Assembly (NCBI RefSeq): GCF_900111795.1
Contig: NZ_FOJQ01000013.1
Span: 1-55,925 of the forward strand
Length of the DNA stretch: 55,925 nt
Reading direction: 5' to 3'
Source: Anoxybacillus pushchinoensis
GTDB taxonomy: Bacteria > Bacillota > Bacilli > Bacillales > Anoxybacillaceae
The notes under the pieces were generated by a model. The model made no database searches and was not told the origin of the DNA. It saw only the letters and a list, made by a program, of their open reading frames with translations. Shown piece after piece: positions 1 through 11,195 of the stretch. Position 1 is the stretch's first letter; the number at the start of each line of letters is the position of its first letter. Both the position numbers and the translations under genes were made by a program.

Positions 1-42
1 ACCTGTTATCTAGTTTTGAAGGAATCATCCTTCTATATGATT

Positions 43-160
<118 letters not shown>

Positions 161-163
161 AAG

Positions 164-200
164 AAAAGACCAAGACTAAATTTGTCTTGGTCTTTTTGTT
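164..200 (+). terminator. Intrinsic terminator of the rRNA operon
   Basis: An 11-bp perfect stem (166-176 with 184-194, AAGACCAAGAC) with a 7-nt loop, followed by a T-rich run, immediately after 5S rRNA. Bases 201-252 hold nothing else that I recognise. Confidence 0.93.
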
Positions 201-252
201 TTATTGAACGAATACAATGGGTAAAATATATAGTAGTGTAGGAAGGGAACCC

Positions 253-306
253 TTGCATTTTTGAAGAATTCCGTGTATATTAAAGTTAAAGTCAAATATA
301 GTCAAA
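253..306 (+). promoter_or_regulatory. ctsR operon promoter with CtsR operator
   Basis: SigmaA-type promoter TTGCAT (253-258), 17-nt spacer, TATATT (276-281). Just downstream a direct heptad repeat AGTCAAA-tat-AGTCAAA (290-306), with a further GTCAA at 307-311, fits the CtsR operator (A/G)GTCAAANAN(A/G)GTCAAA. Its place at the transcription start fits autorepression of ctsR-mcsA-mcsB-clpC, relieved by heat. Confidence 0.9.
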
Positions 307-330
307 GTCAACTGGCAGAGGAGGGATTAT

Positions 331-792
331 GTGAGGAATATCTCTGATGTCATTGAGCAATATTTAAAACAAGTGCTAAATATGAGCGGAAAAGATATCG
401 TTGAGATTAAACGAAGTGAAATTGCAGACAAATTTCAGTGTGTTCCTTCGCAAATTAACTATGTCATTAATACACGTTTTACACTAGAGAGAGGATATAT
501 TGTTGAAAGCAAGCGTGGCGGTGGTGGTTATATTCGCATTATGAAAGTGAAAGCCCAGAGCGCTTCACAACTTATTGATCATCTACTGTCACTTGTTCAA
601 GAGCGAATTAGCCAAACGCACGGCGAACATATCATTCAACGATTGCTAGATGAAAAGGTAATTTCAGAGCGAGAGGCGAATATGATGTTAAGCGTTATTG
701 ATCGCGCCGTCTTATCTATTGATCTTCCTCATCGTGATGAACTGCGTGCGCGCATATTGAAAGCGATGTTGACATCGTTAAAGTACATGTAG
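331..792 (+). CDS. ctsR: Transcriptional repressor CtsR
   Basis: Dimeric winged-helix repressor of class III heat-shock genes (clpC, clpP, clpE). 153 aa, about the family length. The recognition region lies around residues 38-56, followed by the glycine-rich wing RGGGGYIRI at 62-70; Arg62 matches the wing arginine that McsB was reported to phosphorylate in the B. stearothermophilus protein. GTG start with GAGGAGGGA upstream; an ATG at 329 runs straight into a stop. First gene of a four-gene operon behind a CtsR operator, so it should repress itself. Confidence 0.97.
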   Translation: MRNISDVIEQYLKQVLNMSGKDIVEIKRSEIADKFQCVPSQINYVINTRFTLERGYIVESKRGGGGYIRIMKVKAQSASQLIDHLLSLVQERISQTHGEHIIQRLLDEKVISEREANMMLSVIDRAVLSIDLPHRDELRARILKAMLTSLKYM

Positions 793-797
793 AGAGG

Positions 798-1358
798 GTG
801 AATACTTTGATATGCCAAGAGTGTAATCAGCGACCAGCAACGCTTCATTTCACTAAAATTGTGAATGGGGAAAAAACAGAAATACATCTTTGTGAGCAGT
901 GCGCTCATGAAAAAGGTGAAATGTTTATGTTCCCGCATCAAGGCGCTTTTTCAATTAATAATTTAATTGCTGGACTGTTAAATATGGATGCGTCATTAAA
1001 AGAACAGAAAGCGCCATCTTTCCATAGCGAGCATGTATTACAATGCGAACGGTGTAAAATGACGTATGCTCAGTTTGTGAAAGTTGGACGTTTTGGTTGT
1101 GCGAATTGTTACGAAACATTTGCTCATTATTTACCACCTGTTTTTCGAAGACTACATGGCGGCCATGTGGCTCATGAAGGAAAGATTCCGAAGCGGGTCG
1201 GCGGCACACTATATATCCGTAAACAAATTGGACAGCTAAAGCACGTGTTACAAGATCTAATTGTTAAGGAACAATTTGAAAAAGCAGCCGAAGTTCGTGA
1301 TCAAATTCGGGAACTTGAAACAAAATTAAAGGCAGAAGGGGGCGCTTCACATGAGTAA
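798..1358 (+). CDS. mcsA: McsA, activator of arginine kinase McsB
   Basis: Zinc protein that binds and activates McsB and takes part in CtsR inactivation. 186 aa. Four CxxC pairs are visible (C6/C9, C32/C35, C83/C86, C101/C104), which can form two zinc sites. The C-terminal part (about 144-180) is a UvrB/UvrC-type (UVR) helical motif with the signature [13 protein letters not shown]; ClpC's middle domain carries a similar one. GTG start. Begins 5 nt after ctsR and overlaps mcsB by 8 nt, so translation is probably coupled. Confidence 0.96.
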   Translation: MNTLICQECNQRPATLHFTKIVNGEKTEIHLCEQCAHEKGEMFMFPHQGAFSINNLIAGLLNMDASLKEQKAPSFHSEHVLQCERCKMTYAQFVKVGRFGCANCYETFAHYLPPVFRRLHGGHVAHEGKIPKRVGGTLYIRKQIGQLKHVLQDLIVKEQFEKAAEVRDQIRELETKLKAEGGASHE

Positions 1359-2415
1359 ACAATTATTTTTTCAGCGCGCTCTTAGCCCATGGATGAGTGA
1401 AGAAGGGCCAGATTCCGATATTGTGTTAAGCAGTCGAATTCGTCTAGCAAGAAATATGAAACAATATTCGTTTCCAACCGTATTTACAAACGAAGAAGCA
1501 ATCGCAATTATTGAACTATTTGAACGGTTATTTTCGCAAAAAAGCTATGGGCATATCGGACCTTTTTTCTTATTGAAAATGAACGAATTACAATCAATTG
1601 AAAAGCGAGTATTAGTTGAAAAGCATTTAATTAGCCCTCATTTAGCTGAAGATTGCACGTTTGGTGCATGTTTATTATCTGAACAGGAAGAAGCTAGTAT
1701 CATGATTAATGAGGAAGACCATGTTCGCATTCAATGTTTATTTGCAGGCTTCCAATTAAAAGAAGCATTGAAAATGGCAAGCGCCTTAGACGATTGGATT
1801 GAACAGCATGTAGATTATGCCTACGACGAAAAATACGGCTATTTAACAAGCTGCCCGACGAATGTCGGGACGGGATTACGAGCATCTGTCATGATGCATT
1901 TACCAGGACTTGTATTAACACAACAAATGAACCAAATCATTCCAGCAATTAATCAACTCGGTTTAGTTGTGCGCGGTACGTACGGAGAAGGTAGTGAGGC
2001 TTTAGGTAATATTTTTCAGATTTCTAACCAAATTACATTAGGAAAAAGTGAGGAAGATATTGTCGAGGATTTAACTGGAGTTGTTCGACAATTAATTGAG
2101 CAAGAGCGAATGGCTCGTGAGGCATTAGTAAAAACTTCTAACATACAATTAGAAGATAGGGTATATCGTTCTTACGGTGTTTTAACGAACAGCCGAATCA
2201 TCGGTTCAAAAGAGGCAGCACAATGTTTATCCGATGTGCGATTAGGCATTGATCTAGGATATATTACAAACGTGCCAAAAACAATTTTAACAGAGCTTAT
2301 GATTTTGACACAGCCTGGATTTTTACAAAAATATGCAGGCGGTGCAATGCGTCCGCAGGAGCGAGATGTTCGTCGTGCATCGCTCATTCGTGAACGATTA
2401 TGCCAATTAAGTTAA
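1351..2415 (+). CDS. mcsB: Protein arginine kinase McsB
   Basis: Phosphorylates arginines on client proteins, marking them for ClpC-ClpP, and disables CtsR. 354 aa, related to phosphagen (creatine/arginine) kinases. Visible are the nucleotide-binding SSRIRLARN (27-35), the active-site segment [10 protein letters not shown] with Cys168, and R338/D339 near the C-terminus, matching the allosteric phosphoarginine pocket described for the Geobacillus enzyme. ATG start overlapping the mcsA end. It is followed 20 nt later by clpC, the unfoldase that receives its tagged substrates. Confidence 0.97.
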   Translation: MSKQLFFQRALSPWMSEEGPDSDIVLSSRIRLARNMKQYSFPTVFTNEEAIAIIELFERLFSQKSYGHIGPFFLLKMNELQSIEKRVLVEKHLISPHLAEDCTFGACLLSEQEEASIMINEEDHVRIQCLFAGFQLKEALKMASALDDWIEQHVDYAYDEKYGYLTSCPTNVGTGLRASVMMHLPGLVLTQQMNQIIPAINQLGLVVRGTYGEGSEALGNIFQISNQITLGKSEEDIVEDLTGVVRQLIEQERMAREALVKTSNIQLEDRVYRSYGVLTNSRIIGSKEAAQCLSDVRLGIDLGYITNVPKTILTELMILTQPGFLQKYAGGAMRPQERDVRRASLIRERLCQLS

Positions 2416-2435
2416 ATTAGAGGGGGTTGATCAAA

Positions 2436-4868
2436 ATGATGTTTGGACGTTTTACAGAGCGAGCACAAAAAGTGCTAGCATTAGCGCAAGAGGAAGCAGT
2501 TCGATTAGGACATAACAATATTGGGACAGAGCACATTTTACTCGGTCTTATTCGAGAGGGTGAAGGGATTGCTGCGAAAGCGCTCATGGCGCTCGGATTA
2601 GGGCCAGACAAAATTCAGAAAGAAGTAGAGTCACTAATTGGACGTGGAAACGAAGTAGGGCAAACGATTCACTATACACCACGTGCCAAAAAGGTGATTG
2701 AGCTTTCTATGGATGAAGCTAGGAAGCTTGGCCATTCTTATGTAGGAACAGAACACATTTTACTCGGTCTCATTCGTGAAGGAGAAGGTGTAGCGGCGCG
2801 TGTTTTAAACAATTTAGGTGTAAGCTTAAATAAGGCTCGTCAACAAGTGCTTCAACTGCTAGGAAGCAACGAATCTGCCTCTGGGCATCATGGGGGGACA
2901 GCTCACGCCAATACGCCGACGCTAGATAGTTTGGCGCGTGATTTAACAGCGATTGCACGTGAAGGCGGTTTAGACCCTGTGATCGGGAGAAGTAAAGAAA
3001 TTCAACGTGTCATCGAAGTGTTAAGTCGCAGAACGAAAAATAATCCTGTTTTAATTGGAGAACCGGGTGTAGGAAAAACAGCAATTGCCGAGGGACTAGC
3101 TCAACAAATCGTTAATAATGAAGTGCCTGAAACGCTTCGTGATAAGCGTGTAATGACGCTTGACATGGGTACGGTCGTTGCTGGAACAAAATATCGGGGC
3201 GAGTTTGAAGATCGTTTGAAAAAAGTGATGGATGAAATTCGTCAAGCTGGCAACATCATTTTATTTATTGACGAATTGCATACGCTCATCGGAGCAGGTG
3301 GTGCGGAAGGAGCTATTGATGCATCAAATATTTTAAAACCTTCTCTTGCTCGAGGAGAGTTACAATGCATTGGAGCTACAACGTTAGATGAATATCGGAA
3401 ATATATCGAAAAAGATGCGGCGTTAGAAAGACGCTTCCAGCCAATTCATGTGGGTGAACCAACTGTTGAGGAATCGATTCAAATTTTAAAAGGATTGCGG
3501 GATCGTTATGAGGCGCACCATCGTGTTTCTATTTCAGATGAGGCAATTGAGCAGGCAGTAAAGCTTTCGGATCGTTACATTTCGGATCGATTTTTACCAG
3601 ATAAGGCGATTGATTTAATTGATGAAGCTTGTTCGAAAGTGCGCTTACGTTCATTCACGACACCACCAAATTTAAAAGAACTTGAACAAAAACTGGAGGA
3701 AATTCGTAAAGAAAAAGATGCTGCTGTGCAAAGTCAAGAATTTGAAAAAGCAGCATCGTTGCGAGATGCCGAACAAAAATTGCGCGAACAACTTGAGGAA
3801 ACGAAACGGGCATGGAAAGAAAAGCAAGGTCAAGAAAACTCTGAAGTGACTGTAGAAGATATTGCAGCCGTCGTGTCAAGTTGGACCGGAATTCCAGTTT
3901 CTAAACTGGCTCAAACAGAGACAGAGCGGTTGTTGAAGTTAGAGGAAATTTTGCATTCTCGTGTAATCGGACAAGAAGAAGCAGTTAAAGCTGTTGCAAG
4001 GGCTGTTCGTCGTGCTCGAGCAGGGTTAAAAGATCCGAAGCGCCCAATCGGTTCATTTATTTTCCTTGGACCGACAGGTGTAGGAAAGACAGAGTTGGCA
4101 AGAGCGCTTGCTGAAGCGATGTTTGGTGACGAAGATGCAATGATCCGCATCGACATGTCCGAATATATGGAGAAACATTCAACGTCTCGCCTTGTTGGTT
4201 CTCCTCCAGGATATGTTGGCTATGAGGAAGGCGGACAATTGACAGAAAAAGTTCGCCGGAAACCGTATTCTGTCATTTTATTAGATGAGATCGAAAAGGC
4301 GCATCCAGATGTGTTTAATATTTTGTTACAAGTATTAGAAGATGGACGCTTGACAGACTCTAAAGGACGGACGGTTGATTTCCGAAATACAATTATCATT
4401 ATGACATCAAACGTCGGTGCTGACGCCCTTAAGAGAAATAAATACGTTGGTTTTAATGTACAAGATGAGAGTCAGCAGTACAAAGATATGAAGGGAAAAG
4501 TAATGGACGAGTTGAAAAAGGCATTCCGTCCAGAGTTTTTAAACCGAATTGATGAGATTATCGTCTTCCACTCACTTGAGAAAAAACATTTAAAAGAAAT
4601 TGTATCATTGATGGTCGAACAACTGAAAAAACGACTACAAGAACAACAAATTGATTTAGAATTAACAGATGCAGCGATTGAAAAATTAGCGGAAGAAGGA
4701 TATGACTTAGAATATGGAGCTCGTCCGTTGCGCCGAGCGATTCAAAAACATGTCGAAGATCGTTTATCTGAAGAATTGTTAAAAGGAACGATTAGTAGCG
4801 GGCAAAAAGTCGTCATGGATGTAAAAGAAGGTCAGTTTGTTGTACTAACAAACGAGACAGTAAAATAA
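2436..4868 (+). CDS. clpC: ATP-dependent Clp unfoldase ClpC
   Basis: Hsp100 AAA+ unfoldase that feeds substrates into ClpP; general quality control, and competence and sporulation control in Bacillus. 810 aa, as in B. subtilis. Order: double Clp-N repeats (1-145), AAA1 with Walker A GEPGVGKT (208-215), a coiled-coil/UVR middle domain (about 405-480), AAA2 with GPTGVGKT (near 545), a VGF loop that contacts ClpP (near 670), and the C-terminal small domain. I chose ATG 2436, with AGAGGGGG 10 nt upstream, over an in-frame TTG at 2427. Last gene of the CtsR operon. Confidence 0.97.
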   Translation: MMFGRFTERAQKVLALAQEEAVRLGHNNIGTEHILLGLIREGEGIAAKALMALGLGPDKIQKEVESLIGRGNEVGQTIHYTPRAKKVIELSMDEARKLGHSYVGTEHILLGLIREGEGVAARVLNNLGVSLNKARQQVLQLLGSNESASGHHGGTAHANTPTLDSLARDLTAIAREGGLDPVIGRSKEIQRVIEVLSRRTKNNPVLIGEPGVGKTAIAEGLAQQIVNNEVPETLRDKRVMTLDMGTVVAGTKYRGEFEDRLKKVMDEIRQAGNIILFIDELHTLIGAGGAEGAIDASNILKPSLARGELQCIGATTLDEYRKYIEKDAALERRFQPIHVGEPTVEESIQILKGLRDRYEAHHRVSISDEAIEQAVKLSDRYISDRFLPDKAIDLIDEACSKVRLRSFTTPPNLKELEQKLEEIRKEKDAAVQSQEFEKAASLRDAEQKLREQLEETKRAWKEKQGQENSEVTVEDIAAVVSSWTGIPVSKLAQTETERLLKLEEILHSRVIGQEEAVKAVARAVRRARAGLKDPKRPIGSFIFLGPTGVGKTELARALAEAMFGDEDAMIRIDMSEYMEKHSTSRLVGSPPGYVGYEEGGQLTEKVRRKPYSVILLDEIEKAHPDVFNILLQVLEDGRLTDSKGRTVDFRNTIIIMTSNVGADALKRNKYVGFNVQDESQQYKDMKGKVMDELKKAFRPEFLNRIDEIIVFHSLEKKHLKEIVSLMVEQLKKRLQEQQIDLELTDAAIEKLAEEGYDLEYGARPLRRAIQKHVEDRLSEELLKGTISSGQKVVMDVKEGQFVVLTNETVK

Positions 4869-4871
4869 CAA

Positions 4872-4906
4872 AACAAGGTATGCTTACGTGCATACCTTGT
4901 TTTTCA
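4872..4906 (+). terminator. Intrinsic terminator after clpC
   Basis: A 12-bp stem (4872-4883 with 4890-4901, AACAAGGTATGC) with a 6-nt loop, running into TTTTT. It separates the CtsR operon from radA, although radA follows within 60 nt and may be reached by read-through. Confidence 0.88.
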
Positions 4907-4925
4907 TGATGAAAGGAATGGAGCA

Positions 4926-6320
4926 ATGGTTAAACGGAAAACGAAATTTGTTTGTCAACATTGTGGGTACGAAACAGCGAAATGGATGGGGAAATGTCCG
5001 GGATGTCATTCATGGAATGCTATGGTGGAGGAAACGGAAATTGTAAAACCCCATCATCGTGCGTTATTTGTGCATACAGAAGGGGTATTAGCGAAACCTG
5101 TATCCATTACTACGGTAGAGACAACGCAAGAGCCAAGAATTGACACAAAGTTTACAGAGTTCAATCGCGTGTTAGGGGGCGGAATTGTTCGCGGTTCCCT
5201 CGTTTTGATCGGGGGCGACCCTGGCATTGGGAAATCGACATTGTTATTGCAAATTTGCGCCCAGCTCGCAAACGATGAACATGCTGTGCTATATATTTCC
5301 GGGGAAGAATCCGTCAAACAAACGAAGCTTCGTGCTGAACGGTTGCATGTGACGGCCGACCATTTATATGTTTTATCTGAAACGAATTTAGAGCATATTA
5401 TTCAAACGGTGGATGAGATGAAGCCTGCGTTTGTCGTCATTGACTCGATTCAGACGATATATCGTTCGGAGATTACATCAGCCCCGGGAAGTGTCTCACA
5501 AGTTCGTGAATGTACAGCGGAGCTGATGCGAATAGCTAAAACGAAAGGAGTTGCTATTTTCATTGTCGGACATGTGACGAAAGAAGGGGCGCTTGCAGGA
5601 CCGCGCATTCTTGAACATATGGTTGACACTGTATTATATTTTGAGGGAGAACGACATCATACGTACCGCATTTTACGGGCGGTAAAAAACCGGTTTGGCT
5701 CTACAAATGAAATCGGCATTTTTGAGATGAAAGAAACAGGACTCACAGAAGTAAAAAACCCATCAGAAATTTTTTTAGAAGAGCGTTCTAAAGGTGCATC
5801 CGGCTCTACCGTTGTCGCTTCCATGGAAGGTACAAGGCCGGTATTAGTCGAAATTCAAGCATTAGTGTCACCGACTAGCTTCGGAACGCCGCGTCGTATG
5901 GCAACAGGCATTGATCATAATCGTGTTTCTTTGCTGATGGCTGTATTAGAAAAACGGGTAGGCTTGCTTCTTCAAAACCAAGATGCGTATTTAAAAGTAG
6001 CTGGTGGCATCAAGCTGGACGAACCTGCTATTGACCTAGCGATCGCTGTAAGCATCGTCTCAAGCTTTCGCGATCAACCGACAAATCATACGGATGTTGT
6101 CATTGGGGAAGTTGGATTGACAGGGGAAGTTCGCCGCGTGTCTCGGATTGAACAGCGTGTGCAAGAGGCAGTTAAGCTTGGTTTTCAGCGCATTATTATT
6201 CCGAAAAGTAACATCGGTGGATGGAACATGCCAGAAAGTGTTGAAGTCATTGGTGTGGCCGATGTAGAAGAAGCGTTGTATTACTCGTTAGGAGAAGGGA
6301 AAAATCGGCCAATATTTTAA
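4926..6320 (+). CDS. radA: DNA repair protein RadA (Sms)
   Basis: RecA-like ATPase and helicase that promotes branch migration during recombinational repair and transformation. 464 aa. N-terminal four-cysteine zinc finger (C10, C13, C24, C27), Walker [10 protein letters not shown] (near 96), the RadA-specific KNRFG motif (near 256) and a C-terminal Lon-protease-like domain without protease function. ATG start. In B. subtilis the next gene is disA; here only 90 nt separate radA from the yacL homologue. Confidence 0.96.
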   Translation: MVKRKTKFVCQHCGYETAKWMGKCPGCHSWNAMVEETEIVKPHHRALFVHTEGVLAKPVSITTVETTQEPRIDTKFTEFNRVLGGGIVRGSLVLIGGDPGIGKSTLLLQICAQLANDEHAVLYISGEESVKQTKLRAERLHVTADHLYVLSETNLEHIIQTVDEMKPAFVVIDSIQTIYRSEITSAPGSVSQVRECTAELMRIAKTKGVAIFIVGHVTKEGALAGPRILEHMVDTVLYFEGERHHTYRILRAVKNRFGSTNEIGIFEMKETGLTEVKNPSEIFLEERSKGASGSTVVASMEGTRPVLVEIQALVSPTSFGTPRRMATGIDHNRVSLLMAVLEKRVGLLLQNQDAYLKVAGGIKLDEPAIDLAIAVSIVSSFRDQPTNHTDVVIGEVGLTGEVRRVSRIEQRVQEAVKLGFQRIIIPKSNIGGWNMPESVEVIGVADVEEALYYSLGEGKNRPIF

Positions 6321-6382
6321 CAAAACGATTAAAAAATGATTAAAAATGATGCTCATATTGGTTTCAAACATTGGAAACTGTT

Positions 6383-6388
6383 TATAAT
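6383..6388 (+). promoter_or_regulatory. Candidate -10 element upstream of the PIN/TRAM gene
   Basis: A perfect TATAAT. The only -35-like hexamer is TTGGTT at 6358-6363, 19 nt away, so the promoter is plausible but not strong. Confidence 0.45.
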
Positions 6389-6410
6389 GTAATAGGGGAG
6401 GTGAAAAAAC

Positions 6411-7499
6411 GTGTTAAAACGAATTGTGCAAGCATCCTTTTTAATTACTGGGGGAATGCTGGGAATTATTTTCTTTCCTACTTTGTTGAAATTGTTGCAC
6501 CTTAACGATCTTCCTTATATCGATAGTCCATATGTAGCGGCCCCAGTTGGTGCGATCATCGTATTCCTTCTCACGTTTTGGTTAGTCGATCATGTGGTTG
6601 GACTCATTCATTGGATGGAAGAAACGCTAGTTAAAGCACCTGTGACGGACTTGTTGTTTGGGAGTCTCGGTCTCATTTTTGGGCTCATTGTTGCCTTTTT
6701 AGTCGTCATTCCGTTGAATTCTATTCAAATTCCTTTTGTTAATACGATGTTGCCCATTTTTCTTACGCTATTGTTAGGTTACCTAGGTTTTCAAGTTGGG
6801 TTCAAAAAGCGAGATGAGTTAATGAACTTATTTTCTTTAACGAACAGAAGCGGAAAGAAAAAAGGGAGCGAGGAAGAAGAGAAAAAAGGAAAGTCGTTAA
6901 AAATTTTAGATACGAGTGTCATTATTGACGGACGGATCGCTGACATTTGCCAAACGGGTTTCTTGGAAGGGACGATTGTCATTCCGCGCTTTGTGTTAGA
7001 AGAATTACAACATATCGCTGATTCTTCTGATGCCCTCAAGAGAAATCGCGGACGAAGAGGGCTAGATATCTTAAATCGAATTCAAAAAGAATTAGCCATT
7101 AACGTTGAGATATATGAAGGTGATTTTGAAGGAATTCAAGAAGTTGATAGCAAGCTCGTAAAATTGGCGCAACTTACGTCAGGGATTGTCGTGACAAATG
7201 ATTTTAACTTAAATAAAGTATGTGAGTTGCAAAATGTTCCGGTGTTAAACATTAACGACTTAGCAAACGCCGTCAAACCGATCGTTCTTCCAGGGGAAGA
7301 ATTAAATGTTCATGTGATTAAAGATGGAAAAGAACAAAACCAAGGTGTTGCCTATTTAGATGACGGAACGATGATCGTTGTTGAAGACGGGAAAGATTAT
7401 ATCGGAAAACGGGTCGATGTACTTGTGACAAGCGTCTTACAAACTTCAGCAGGAAGAATGATTTTCGCCAAATTAAAGCTACTCGAAAAAGCATTATGA
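6411..7499 (+). CDS. yacL: Membrane-anchored PIN/TRAM-domain protein (YacL family)
   Basis: 362 aa. The first ~130 residues hold four hydrophobic membrane segments, followed by a lysine/glutamate-rich linker (about 143-163). A PIN nuclease-like domain then starts with [14 protein letters not shown] and includes [10 protein letters not shown] with its acidic residues, and a TRAM-like RNA-binding segment lies at the C-terminus. Family members are thought to be membrane-tethered nucleases; the substrate is unknown to me. GTG start with GGGGAGGTG upstream. Preceded by its own -10 element, and directly downstream of radA because disA is absent. Confidence 0.9.
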   Translation: MLKRIVQASFLITGGMLGIIFFPTLLKLLHLNDLPYIDSPYVAAPVGAIIVFLLTFWLVDHVVGLIHWMEETLVKAPVTDLLFGSLGLIFGLIVAFLVVIPLNSIQIPFVNTMLPIFLTLLLGYLGFQVGFKKRDELMNLFSLTNRSGKKKGSEEEEKKGKSLKILDTSVIIDGRIADICQTGFLEGTIVIPRFVLEELQHIADSSDALKRNRGRRGLDILNRIQKELAINVEIYEGDFEGIQEVDSKLVKLAQLTSGIVVTNDFNLNKVCELQNVPVLNINDLANAVKPIVLPGEELNVHVIKDGKEQNQGVAYLDDGTMIVVEDGKDYIGKRVDVLVTSVLQTSAGRMIFAKLKLLEKAL

Positions 7500-7518
7500 G
7501 CTGTTAGGAGATAGGGAA

Positions 7519-8205
7519 ATGAACTATTCTGTCATTATACCGGCAGCTGGTCAAGGCAAACGAATGAATGCAGGAATGAACAAACAATTTATCGATCTTG
7601 AAGGAATGCCAGTTATCATTCATACGTTACGTGTATTTGAACGGGATGTTTTATGCCAAAACATTGTGTTGGTCGTTAATGATCAAGAACGTGAACAGTT
7701 TGTTCGTCTGCTCCATCGTTTTGAAATAAAAAAAGTGACATCAATAGTTCCCGGAGGGGAAGAACGACAACAAAGTGTTTACAATGGATTGAAAGCGGTG
7801 GGCGATACGGGCATCATACTCATTCACGATGGTGCTCGCCCGTTTGTTACAATTAAAAAAATTCATGAACTCGTTCAAGTAACGGAAAAGACAGGGGCGG
7901 CCGTGTTAGCTGTTCCTGTAAAAGATACGATGAAAAAGGTGGTCGATGGCCAAATTGAAAAAACGGTCGATCGATCGAGCTTGTGGGCTGTACAAACACC
8001 ACAAGCTTTTTCCGTGCCGTTAATTCGCCATGCCCATGAACAGGCGAAAGAAGAACAGTTTATCGGGACAGATGATGCGAGCCTTGTCGAGCGGATCGGT
8101 CATCGAGTTGCTATTGTCGAAGGTGAATATACGAATATTAAACTGACAACAAAAGAAGACTTATTATTTGCAGAAGCCATTTTACGTACGAGAGGAGATC
8201 AATGA
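7519..8205 (+). CDS. ispD: 2-C-methyl-D-erythritol 4-phosphate cytidylyltransferase
   Basis: Third step of the MEP isoprenoid pathway: MEP + CTP gives CDP-ME. 228 aa, typical length. Nucleotide-binding start [11 protein letters not shown], with HDGARPFV, the [13 protein letters not shown] segment and GTDDASLVE all recognisable. ATG start 19 nt after yacL. The stop overlaps the ispF start by one base, so the two pathway enzymes are coupled. Confidence 0.96.
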   Translation: MNYSVIIPAAGQGKRMNAGMNKQFIDLEGMPVIIHTLRVFERDVLCQNIVLVVNDQEREQFVRLLHRFEIKKVTSIVPGGEERQQSVYNGLKAVGDTGIILIHDGARPFVTIKKIHELVQVTEKTGAAVLAVPVKDTMKKVVDGQIEKTVDRSSLWAVQTPQAFSVPLIRHAHEQAKEEQFIGTDDASLVERIGHRVAIVEGEYTNIKLTTKEDLLFAEAILRTRGDQ

Positions 8206-8687
8206 TGTATCGAATTGGACAAGGGTTTGATGTCCATCAGTTTGCTGAAGGGCGTCCGCTTATTATTGGTGGGGTAACGATTCCGTATGAAAAAGGATTG
8301 CTCGGACATTCGGATGCAGACGTATTGTTGCATGCGATTGCTGATGCTTGTTTAGGGGCTATTGGTCAAGGGGATATCGGTAAGCATTTTCCCGACACAG
8401 ATGAAGCATACAAAGATGCAGATTCAGCACTTCTTTTGCAACATGTATGGAGCATTGTGCGCCAACATGGATACAAACTTGTTAATGTGGACTGTACAAT
8501 TATTGCCCAAAAACCAAAAATGGCACCGTATATTGCAAATATGCAGGAGCGAATTGCTGAGTTGTTAGAAGGGAACGTTTCACAAGTAAACGTGAAGGCA
8601 ACGACAACAGAAAAGCTTGGTTTTACAGGAAGAGAAGAAGGAATAGCTGCCCAGGCCGTCGTTTTACTACAAAAGAATAATGAATGA
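8205..8687 (+). CDS. ispF: 2-C-methyl-D-erythritol 2,4-cyclodiphosphate synthase
   Basis: MEP-pathway enzyme that cyclises CDP-ME 2-phosphate to MEcPP and releases CMP; a trimer with zinc. 160 aa. Metal ligands sit in GFDVHQF (Asp8, His10) and [11 protein letters not shown] (His42), with DIGKHFPDT near them. Of two adjacent ATGs (8202, 8205) I chose 8205: it lies 7 nt from AGGAG and gives the usual MYRIGQG start. It shares one base with the ispD stop. Confidence 0.95.
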   Translation: MYRIGQGFDVHQFAEGRPLIIGGVTIPYEKGLLGHSDADVLLHAIADACLGAIGQGDIGKHFPDTDEAYKDADSALLLQHVWSIVRQHGYKLVNVDCTIIAQKPKMAPYIANMQERIAELLEGNVSQVNVKATTTEKLGFTGREEGIAAQAVVLLQKNNE

Positions 8688-8750
8688 TGGATTTTGTAGG
8701 CGGTTTACGGTACAATGAGGTACAGAAATTAGGTAGATGGAGGTCATGAC

Positions 8751-10211
8751 ATGTCACAGGAAGTAAGGGTGCGCTACGCACCGAGTCCGACTGGTCATTT
8801 ACATATTGGCGGTGCGCGCACAGCATTATTTAATTATTTATTCGCTCGCCATCATCGTGGAAAATTTATCGTTCGTATTGAAGATACAGATATTGAACGG
8901 AATGTAGAAGGCGGCGAACAGTCGCAACTTGAAAATTTGAAATGGCTCGGTATTGAATATGACGAATCTATAGATAAAGATGGTGGCTACGGACCTTATC
9001 GTCAAACAGAGCGTCTGCACATATATCGTCAATATACAAATGAATTGCTAGAAAAAGGATATGCTTACAAATGTTTTTGTACGCCCGAGGAACTAGAGCA
9101 GGAGCGTGAGGCACAAAAAGCAGCTGGTATTGCTGCCCCACAATATAGTGGCAAATGCCGTCATTTAACGCCAGAACAAATTCAGCAGCTAGAAGCGGAA
9201 GGTAAACCATACACGATCCGTCTAAAAGTGCCGGAAGGGAAAGTGTACGAATTTGAAGATATGGTGCGTGGCCGTGTTTCTTTTGAATCAAGAGATATTG
9301 GAGATTGGGTCATCGTGAAAGCAAATGGTATCCCAACGTATAACTTCGCTGTCGTCATTGATGACCATTTAATGAAAATTACACATGTATTCCGTGGTGA
9401 AGAGCATTTATCAAACACGCCAAAACAGTTGATGGTGTATGAATATTTCGGTTGGGAGCCACCAAAATATGCGCATTTGACGCTAATCGTAAATGAAAAT
9501 CGTAAAAAATTGTCCAAACGTGATGAATCGATTATTCAATTCGTTTCGCAGTATAAAGAGCTTGGTTATTTGCCAGAAGCGATGTTCAACTTCTTTGCGT
9601 TATTAGGTTGGTCACCAGAAGGAGAAGAGGAGATTTTCACAAAAGAAGAACTTATCCGCATGTTCGATGTTTCCCGCTTATCAAAATCTCCATCGATGTT
9701 TGATAAGCAAAAGTTGACGTGGATGAACAACCAATATATTAAAAAGCTTGATTTAGATCGTCTCGTTGAATTGTCACTCCCTCATTTAATTCAGGCTGGG
9801 CGCTTGCCAGAACAAATGACAAATGAGCAAAAGCAGTGGGCTCGTGATTTAATTGCGTTATACCAAGAGCAAATGAGCTATGGTGCTGAAATTGTAGAGC
9901 TATCAGAGCTTTTCTTTAAAAAAGATATTGAATATGATGAAGAAGCGAAAGCAGTTTTGGCCGGTGAACAAGTGCCACATGTATTGAAAGCATTTTACGA
10001 GCAAATCGAACAGCTTGCAACGTTTAATAGTGAGCAAGTTAAGGCTGCGATTAAAGCGGTACAAAAAGAGACAGGACAAAAAGGGAAAAACTTGTTTATG
10101 CCGATTCGTGTGGCTGTAACAGGACAAACGCACGGTCCGGAACTTCCAGAGGCGATTCGTTTGCTCGGAAAAGAAACGGTAATGTCCCGATTAGCAAAAC
10201 TCATCGGTTAA
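8751..10211 (+). CDS. gltX: Glutamyl-tRNA synthetase
   Basis: Class I aminoacyl-tRNA synthetase charging tRNA-Glu. In Bacillus it also misacylates tRNA-Gln for later amidation, because GlnRS is absent. 486 aa. HIGH-type motif in [11 protein letters not shown] (11-21), KMSKS-type motif KLSKR (near 253), then the helical anticodon-binding domain. A TACAAT at 8711-8716 could be its -10, but I see no convincing -35. A T-box downstream separates it from cysE-cysS, a Bacillus arrangement in which the three are transcribed together. Confidence 0.97.
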   Translation: MSQEVRVRYAPSPTGHLHIGGARTALFNYLFARHHRGKFIVRIEDTDIERNVEGGEQSQLENLKWLGIEYDESIDKDGGYGPYRQTERLHIYRQYTNELLEKGYAYKCFCTPEELEQEREAQKAAGIAAPQYSGKCRHLTPEQIQQLEAEGKPYTIRLKVPEGKVYEFEDMVRGRVSFESRDIGDWVIVKANGIPTYNFAVVIDDHLMKITHVFRGEEHLSNTPKQLMVYEYFGWEPPKYAHLTLIVNENRKKLSKRDESIIQFVSQYKELGYLPEAMFNFFALLGWSPEGEEEIFTKEELIRMFDVSRLSKSPSMFDKQKLTWMNNQYIKKLDLDRLVELSLPHLIQAGRLPEQMTNEQKQWARDLIALYQEQMSYGAEIVELSELFFKKDIEYDEEAKAVLAGEQVPHVLKAFYEQIEQLATFNSEQVKAAIKAVQKETGQKGKNLFMPIRVAVTGQTHGPELPEAIRLLGKETVMSRLAKLIG

Positions 10212-10234
10212 CATTTCTTTGCTTATGTAATAAA

Positions 10235-10501
10235 ATAGGTATAAGTCATATAGACGAAAGCGTTGAAGAGGAGAAGTAGAAAGAATGCAGCATGCCAGAG
10301 AGAACCACCTTGGCTGGAAGTGGTTTATGCTTGATTCTTTTGAAATGCACCTCCGAGCCTCCTTTCGAACCAGAGACGTTCTGCAGTAGAATGGAGCGGA
10401 TTCCCTTCCGTTATAAGGGCAAGAGGGGGCCTTTTAGGCTAAACAGAGTGGAACCGCGCGATAAAGCGTCTCTGTGTCATTGTACACAGGGACGTTTTTT
10501 A
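10235..10501 (+). promoter_or_regulatory. T-box riboswitch sensing tRNA-Cys
   Basis: The 318 nt between gltX and cysE hold a T-box leader. The T-box sequence AGAGTGGAACCGCG is at 10445-10458, with the TGGA that pairs with the tRNA acceptor end. In the Stem I 3' strand, GAAATGCA (10342-10349) presents TGC (10346-10348), a cysteine codon followed by a purine, as specifier. Uncharged tRNA-Cys would stabilise the antiterminator and switch on cysE-cysS. A reading frame across this region is not a gene. Confidence 0.93.
10467..10501 (+). terminator. T-box terminator hairpin
   Basis: An 11-bp stem (10467-10477 with 10484-10494, CGTCTCTGTGT) with a 6-nt loop, followed by TTTTTT. It excludes the antiterminator that the T-box sequence would form with tRNA-Cys. 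Confidence 0.92.
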
Positions 10502-10529
10502 TTGGACAGATGACAAAGGGGGGAACAAG

Positions 10530-11195
10530 ATGTTTAAGACATTAAAAGAAGACATTGAGGTTATTTTTGAACAAGACCCAGCGGCGAGAAGCTATTTAGA
10601 AGTTATTTTAACGTATTCAGGCTTGCACGCTATTTGGGCACATCGCATTGCGCACGCACTTTACAAGCGGAAATTTTATTTTTTAGCTCGTTTGATCTCA
10701 CAAATTAGCCGCTTCTTTACCGGCATCGAAATTCATCCAGGAGCGAAAATCGGTCGTCGTTTTTTCATCGATCATGGCATGGGGGTTGTCATCGGGGAGA
10801 CGTGCGAGATCGGTGATAACGTGACGGTATATCAAGGGGTAACACTCGGTGGAACGGGAAAAGAAAAAGGAAAACGTCACCCAACAATTAAAGATAACTG
10901 CTTAATTGCTACTGGAGCAAAGGTACTTGGTTCGATCACAATTGGAGAAAATTGTAAGATTGGGGCTGGCTCTGTCGTGTTGAAAGATGTACCGCCAAAC
11001 TCAACGGTTGTTGGGATTCCAGGACGGGTCGTTGTGCAAAACGGCGTACGTGTTAACAAAGATTTAAATCATTGTGATTTGCCGGATCCAATTGCGGATC
11101 GTTTCAAAGAGTTAGAAGCAGAAATTGCACAACTAAAAGCACAAGTACAAGAACTAAAGAAAGGAACGGTGAACCATGAGCATTCAAGTATATAA
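10530..11195 (+). CDS. cysE: Serine O-acetyltransferase
   Basis: Makes O-acetylserine from serine and acetyl-CoA, the entry step of cysteine synthesis. 221 aa, the short Bacillus form. An N-terminal helical part is followed by left-handed beta-helix hexapeptide repeats from about residue 66 ([31 protein letters not shown]). The catalytic Asp-His pair is in DHGMG (81-85), and VGIPGRVV is the usual end of the helix. ATG after AAAGGGGGG. It follows the Cys T-box and overlaps cysS by 20 nt, so cysteine supply and charging are switched together. Confidence 0.96.
   Translation: MFKTLKEDIEVIFEQDPAARSYLEVILTYSGLHAIWAHRIAHALYKRKFYFLARLISQISRFFTGIEIHPGAKIGRRFFIDHGMGVVIGETCEIGDNVTVYQGVTLGGTGKEKGKRHPTIKDNCLIATGAKVLGSITIGENCKIGAGSVVLKDVPPNSTVVGIPGRVVVQNGVRVNKDLNHCDLPDPIADRFKELEAEIAQLKAQVQELKKGTVNHEHSSI

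Noticed and set aside
10292-10513. 73-codon reading frame between gltX and cysE
   Set aside because: It lies within the T-box leader and its terminator and has no Shine-Dalgarno.
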